From assembly GCA_900498245.1 (NCBI GenBank), contig LS998015.1:1825746-1889745 (forward strand): a DNA stretch of 64,000 nucleotides, given 5' to 3'. A program made the translations under genes and the position numbers. The stretch comes from Candidatus Zixiibacteriota bacterium. Lineage in GTDB: Bacteria > Zixibacteria > MSB-5A5 > GN15 > PGXB01. The notes under the pieces are model-generated. The model was not told where the DNA came from. It was given only the letters and a program-made list of their open reading frames with translations, and made no database searches. Position 1 is the first letter of the stretch, and every line of letters begins with the position of its first letter. This document shows, piece by piece, positions 60,628 through 64,000 of the stretch.

Positions 60628-62622
60628 ATGCGTTCCAGTAATTCCAAGGCAAAATTCCCCACCCTTTTCTTCTCCTTCATCCTGCTTGTCTTTTTCCAGT
60701 CTGCGCTATCAGGGGAAATTAAGGGCCGGGTGACAGATGCCGGCGATGGTTCCCCTGTTCGGGGAGCATCTATCAACATCGTCGGATTCAAGAGCGGCGC
60801 TATAACTGACAACGATGGTCGATATCGCATTATGAACGTACCCTCCGGGACCTTCATCTTAAGGGCCACCGCCTTAGAATATGAACAATGTGAAATCAAA
60901 GATATTGTCCTGAAAGATAAGGGCATAACCATAGTCGATTTTCAGTTGAAGAGAACGGTTTCGGAGTTGGGCAAAGTCATTAAAGTCGAGGCCGAAAGAG
61001 AAGCCGTAAATAAATACTCACCTCAGAACATGGTAAAACTGGATGCCGATGCCACCCGGACCTCACCGGATGAAAAAAACGGGACCATTCGACGAAAAGT
61101 GGCGCCTGTGCCCTCAACGGCAAGTCCTAATTTCTTCGCTCCCCAATGCATCAATCCTCCCGGACAAAAAGTCGCCCCATATCCTAATTATCCTTACGGC
61201 CCATCAACCGGCGGAAATACTCCTGTCAATGGTCAGCCCTATGATGCCATGTTTTTCAAAAGCTACGGCACCAATCCTTTTATTGATACGGAAGATGACC
61301 CTCTTTCTACTTTTGCCGCCGATGTTGATGACGCCTCTTTCGTTATGGCCCGGGCCTATCTGAAAGACGGGAACTTGCCGCCTGATGAAGCCATTCGAAC
61401 CGAGGAATTCATTAATCATTTCAAATACGACTATGCGCCTCCCGATAACGGGCCATTCAATGTCGATGCCGAAGGGGCGCCCTATCCTTTCGGTCGCAAA
61501 TCCATCTTGTTGAAAATCGGCATCAAGGGACGCGAAATTGATGTCGAATCGCGTAAACCGGCCAACTTGATTTTCGTCATTGATGTCTCCGGATCCATGG
61601 CCACCGGGGGCCGTCTGGAGATGGTTAAAGATGCCCTTCGCATCCTGGTTGATAATCTTTTTGAGGATGATCGTATCGGCATTGTCGCCTATAGCACCTC
61701 CGCCTGGAAAGTCCTCCCTCCCACTTCAGTTTACTATCGGCACGAAATATTGTCGGCTATCGAATCTCTTCATCCCACGAATTCCACTAATGCCGAGGCC
61801 GGTCTGCGGCTGGGGTACGAATTGGCCGATCGCATCTTTGACCGCGATCGCATCAATCGTCTTATTCTCTGCTCCGACGGTGTTGCCAATGTCGGGAATA
61901 CTTCAGCCGATGATATGTTGCAATGGATTAAAGGATATGCCGAACGAGGAATTTTTCTTACTGCCGTCGGATTCGGAATCAGCAATTACAATGATATTCT
62001 TCTTGAACAGCTGGGAGATAAAGGAAATGGCAACTACTACTATGTCAATAGTCGGGTGGATGCTCGCAAAATATTTCTTGAAAATCTGAACGGCACTCTT
62101 CAGGTGATTGCCAAAGATGTCAAGATTCAAGTCTCTTTTGATCCGGCCACTGTCGCCAGCTATCGTTTGCTCGGCTACGAAAATCGCGATGTTGCCGATG
62201 AGCAATTTCGCAACGATAGGGTCGATGGCGGCGAAATTGGCGCCGGTCATCAAGTAACCGCCCTTTACGAAATCAAGCTTCGCCCCGGCCGCACTTCCCC
62301 CCATATAGCGGATCTAAACATTCGCTTCAAGCATCCCAATGCATCTCAGGCCGGAGAGTTCCAATACTCGCTGACCACCAGATATATTCGTAATGATTTT
62401 GACAATGCTTCCGCCGATTTCAAAATCGCCGCGGCGGCCGCGCAATTCGCCGAAATCCTGCGCAAATCATATTGGGCCAAAGACGCCCGTCTGTCTGATG
62501 TTCAGGCGGTGGTCAGGGAGGTCATGAGAGAAAGACATACCTCGGAAATATCCGAACTCCTTGACATGATTCAGAACGCAGAGCGACTTGAAAACCGCGT
62601 TGTCAATCGGGACCTGGATTAG
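60628..62622 (+). CDS. VWA-domain protein with carboxypeptidase-like N-terminal domain (YfbK type)
   Basis: A 664-residue exported protein. A signal peptide (about 8-28) leads to a carboxypeptidase-regulatory-like beta domain (GRVTDAGDGSPVRGASI, 33-105). A Pro-rich linker follows and then the YfbK N-terminal region (STFAADVDDASFVMARAYL). The von Willebrand A domain (about 310-480) has the MIDAS motif DVSGS with ILCSDGVANVG as its later metal site. A C-terminal domain (VKIQVSFDPATVASYRLLGYENR) matches the DUF3520 region of the family. ATG at 60628 has AAGGAGG 7 bases upstream; the in-frame TTG before it is less likely. A strong terminator follows. Confidence 0.92.
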   Translation: MRSSNSKAKFPTLFFSFILLVFFQSALSGEIKGRVTDAGDGSPVRGASINIVGFKSGAITDNDGRYRIMNVPSGTFILRATALEYEQCEIKDIVLKDKGITIVDFQLKRTVSELGKVIKVEAEREAVNKYSPQNMVKLDADATRTSPDEKNGTIRRKVAPVPSTASPNFFAPQCINPPGQKVAPYPNYPYGPSTGGNTPVNGQPYDAMFFKSYGTNPFIDTEDDPLSTFAADVDDASFVMARAYLKDGNLPPDEAIRTEEFINHFKYDYAPPDNGPFNVDAEGAPYPFGRKSILLKIGIKGREIDVESRKPANLIFVIDVSGSMATGGRLEMVKDALRILVDNLFEDDRIGIVAYSTSAWKVLPPTSVYYRHEILSAIESLHPTNSTNAEAGLRLGYELADRIFDRDRINRLILCSDGVANVGNTSADDMLQWIKGYAERGIFLTAVGFGISNYNDILLEQLGDKGNGNYYYVNSRVDARKIFLENLNGTLQVIAKDVKIQVSFDPATVASYRLLGYENRDVADEQFRNDRVDGGEIGAGHQVTALYEIKLRPGRTSPHIADLNIRFKHPNASQAGEFQYSLTTRYIRNDFDNASADFKIAAAAAQFAEILRKSYWAKDARLSDVQAVVREVMRERHTSEISELLDMIQNAERLENRVVNRDLD

Positions 62623-62630
62623 AAACAAAT

Positions 62631-62662
62631 GGGGAGAGCCCCGGCTCTCCCCTACTTTTTTT
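62631..62662 (+). terminator. Intrinsic terminator of the VWA gene
   Basis: GGGGAGAGCC (62631-62640) pairs with GGCTCTCCCC (62643-62652), followed by TACTTTTTTT. Confidence 0.92.
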
Positions 62663-62696
62663 GCGGTTATGAATTAGTTTCGATGGGATTGAATTC

Positions 62697-62951
62697 CTAA
62701 TCCGCCTTTTTGACCACCACAATCGTGCAATTCGCCACCAGTGCCGCCAGTGCTCCCAGGGCCGCCGCGACCGGAAGTAGCAGCGCTCCCACCGATGCTA
62801 TCGTGACCGGTATTTCCAGCAGTGACTCCCCTTTTTCATTCTTGATAATGATTCTTCTGATATTGGCTTCGTGGAGGAGTCTCTTGACCGTTTCCACCAA
62901 TTGCCCGCCGGAAACCTTGATTTCCTCGGTAAAAGTTTTTTCTTCAGTCAT
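62697..62951 (-). CDS. DUF4342 family protein
   Basis: An 84-residue protein matching DUF4342: EEIKVSGGQLVETVKRLLHEANIRRI and EKGESLLEIP at the N-terminus, then a hydrophobic stretch (about 48-72, SVGALLLPVAAALGALAALVA) and a short NCTIVVVK strand. Only the membrane-associated location can be suggested. The function of the family is unknown. Confidence 0.85.
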   Translation of the reverse strand: MTEEKTFTEEIKVSGGQLVETVKRLLHEANIRRIIIKNEKGESLLEIPVTIASVGALLLPVAAALGALAALVANCTIVVVKKAD

Positions 62952-63071
62952 AAATATCCCTTCTTTGAATTACAGAGTTAATATATCCAAGAACGCTCGG
63001 ATTGTTTCATAAATACTGCGCCTTATGTCACTTCTATAGTAGACTAATCCGCCCTTTAATGTAATAAATTC

Positions 63072-63099
63072 TTGACTTTAGATTAAAATAAGATATTTT
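63072..63099 (+). promoter_or_regulatory. Promoter candidate for the last two secreted-protein genes
   Basis: TTGACT at 63072-63077 and TATTTT at 63094-63099 are 16 bp apart, about 90 bp before the GTG at 63190. The match is moderate. Confidence 0.4.
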
Positions 63100-63189
63100 T
63101 CAACTAGGTAATAGCATCTTGTTTGACGATTTTATTTTTAGATATTTGTCCGGAGCGACAACTAAAAGGATGACCAGAAAGGCAACATC

Positions 63190-63591
63190 GTGATCAAACG
63201 CACCCGTCTGAATATCTCTAACTCATTGATAATCATTATAATATTTCTTTTTGGCTGTTTTGTCGCTGCCAGGGCTTCGACTGCTTTTATCGATTTGGAC
63301 GGCGATGGCTTTAGCGACAATCCCCCCGCCACCATTGGCTCGCTATCCACTTCCTCCTCCGAAAATGCCGACCAGGGGAAATATGTATCATTCGAATTAA
63401 GCGGCGGTGCCTTTGCAACACCCTCAAATGCCTGTTCCGCTCGTTTTGAATCGTTCAAATTTGGCGCCAGGGCGCTTGATCGCAATAGATTTAGCTTTGA
63501 TTCCGATAATTTCGGTCCCGCCAGTGCTGTCGGTATTACCGGCCTGTCCAATGCCGGAGGGGTCTGTTCCGGAGGTTCTTGTCACCGTTGA
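63190..63591 (+). CDS. Small secreted protein with a calcium-loop-like motif
   Basis: A 133-residue exported protein with a signal peptide (about 11-29). The mature N-terminus has DLDGDGFSDN (about 34-43), an EF-hand-like or dockerin-like calcium loop, and the rest is Ser/Gly/Asn-rich with four cysteines, three of them in the last 15 residues. No family is recognised. The start is GTG. The next gene begins inside its stop region, so the two are likely cotranscribed. Confidence 0.6.
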   Translation: MIKRTRLNISNSLIIIIIFLFGCFVAARASTAFIDLDGDGFSDNPPATIGSLSTSSSENADQGKYVSFELSGGAFATPSNACSARFESFKFGARALDRNRFSFDSDNFGPASAVGITGLSNAGGVCSGGSCHR

Positions 63592-64000
63592 GCACCCTTC
63601 AGAGCACTTTTAAAATTGCCATCATATATATATTGATTGGCATCCCCGCTGTATCGGCTTCCGCCGATGTAAAAACTGATATTACGGCAACTTCCGGATA
63701 TACCTCCAACCTTCTTAATGATTCCACACGCCTCGAAGATTCCTATAGCACCATAAATGCGGCGCTTTTCATATATCCGGTGGCTCCTCTGGAATTTGAA
63801 ATCAATAATCGCTATACCTACTATTCCCGGTATTACAAATTGAGCAATTTTCAGGGTAGTGCCGGTTTTAAATTCATCCCGACGCGCGCTGATTCCCGCC
63901 TGTCGGTCGCCCTTAATGCCCGTTTTTCGTCTCAGATTTATCGCGATTCCATAAACATTGACAACAGCGGCATTACCAATATCAGCAGCAATAATGATAA
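63588..64000 (+). CDS. Secreted beta-rich protein, partial (cut by window end)
   Basis: An open frame of 137 codons runs to the window edge from a TTG that overlaps the stop of the gene before it, with GGAGG 12 bases upstream. A signal peptide of about 25 residues (IAIIYILIGIPAVSASA) is followed by alternating hydrophilic strands rich in Tyr, Asn and Ser (SGYTSNLLNDSTRLEDSYST, FEINNRYTYYSRYYKLSNF), the pattern of an outer-membrane beta-barrel start. The barrel itself would lie beyond the window. Confidence 0.7.
   Translation, partial: MSTLQSTFKIAIIYILIGIPAVSASADVKTDITATSGYTSNLLNDSTRLEDSYSTINAALFIYPVAPLEFEINNRYTYYSRYYKLSNFQGSAGFKFIPTRADSRLSVALNARFSSQIYRDSINIDNSGITNISSNND

Overview
The window comes from a bacterial chromosome of moderate GC content. 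Repeated C-terminal dockerin-type motifs (two NILDV-type calcium loops per domain), kinase-plus-TPR regulators, many lipoproteins and a methanogen-style Hdr/Mvh gene set without any methanogenesis genes suggest a member of the FCB-side candidate phyla, most like Zixibacteria. That placement is inference from gene content; there is no rRNA gene to test it.

Layout. 1-5986 (+): the 3' part of pnp, an M16 peptidase, a polysaccharide deacetylase and leuS. 6132-13187 (-): a D,D-carboxypeptidase with a NatAB-type ABC exporter, a DUF72 protein, and a coupled set of four uncharacterised membrane proteins plus a 45-residue zinc ribbon. 13234-16858 (+): a sugar-type ABC importer without its ATPase, and an OmpA-like lipoprotein. 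16908-21483 (-): tyrS, a TPR lipoprotein and an Ig-like lipoprotein. 21676-23817 (+): a class A penicillin-binding protein. 23950-26991: tRNA-Leu(CAA), then a kinase-TPR gene, the first 35 codons of a second kinase gene and a degraded copy of the tRNA 3' end, which together look like a decayed tRNA-anchored island. 27070-38427: secreted dockerin proteins around a sigma factor/anti-sigma-TPR pair. 38460-39766: a TetR-family regulator and an AT-rich spacer with three similar dyads.

39767-50197 (+) is the metabolic centre: eleven tightly coupled genes encoding HdrC, HdrB, an N-terminal half of HdrA, NuoE-like and NuoF-like subunits, a NuoG-like N-terminus fused to the missing C-terminal half of HdrA, MvhD, the small and large subunits of a group 3c-like [NiFe] hydrogenase, its maturation protease and a CxxCxGxG zinc-finger protein. 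Together they predict a soluble flavin-based complex linking H2, NAD(H), a disulfide-type acceptor and probably ferredoxin.

50434-64000: a very large GH13-type protein; a minus-strand operon of a radical SAM/SPASM enzyme, a membrane protein with a Cys-Ala repeat tail, a TPM lipoprotein and LemA; a flavoprotein of the HI0933 family; an alpha/beta hydrolase; a VWA-domain protein; a DUF4342 protein; and two secreted proteins, the last cut by the window edge.

The two strongest candidates for undescribed biology are the Hdr-Nuo-Mvh operon with its split HdrA, and the radical SAM enzyme coupled to the Cys-Ala-tailed membrane protein.
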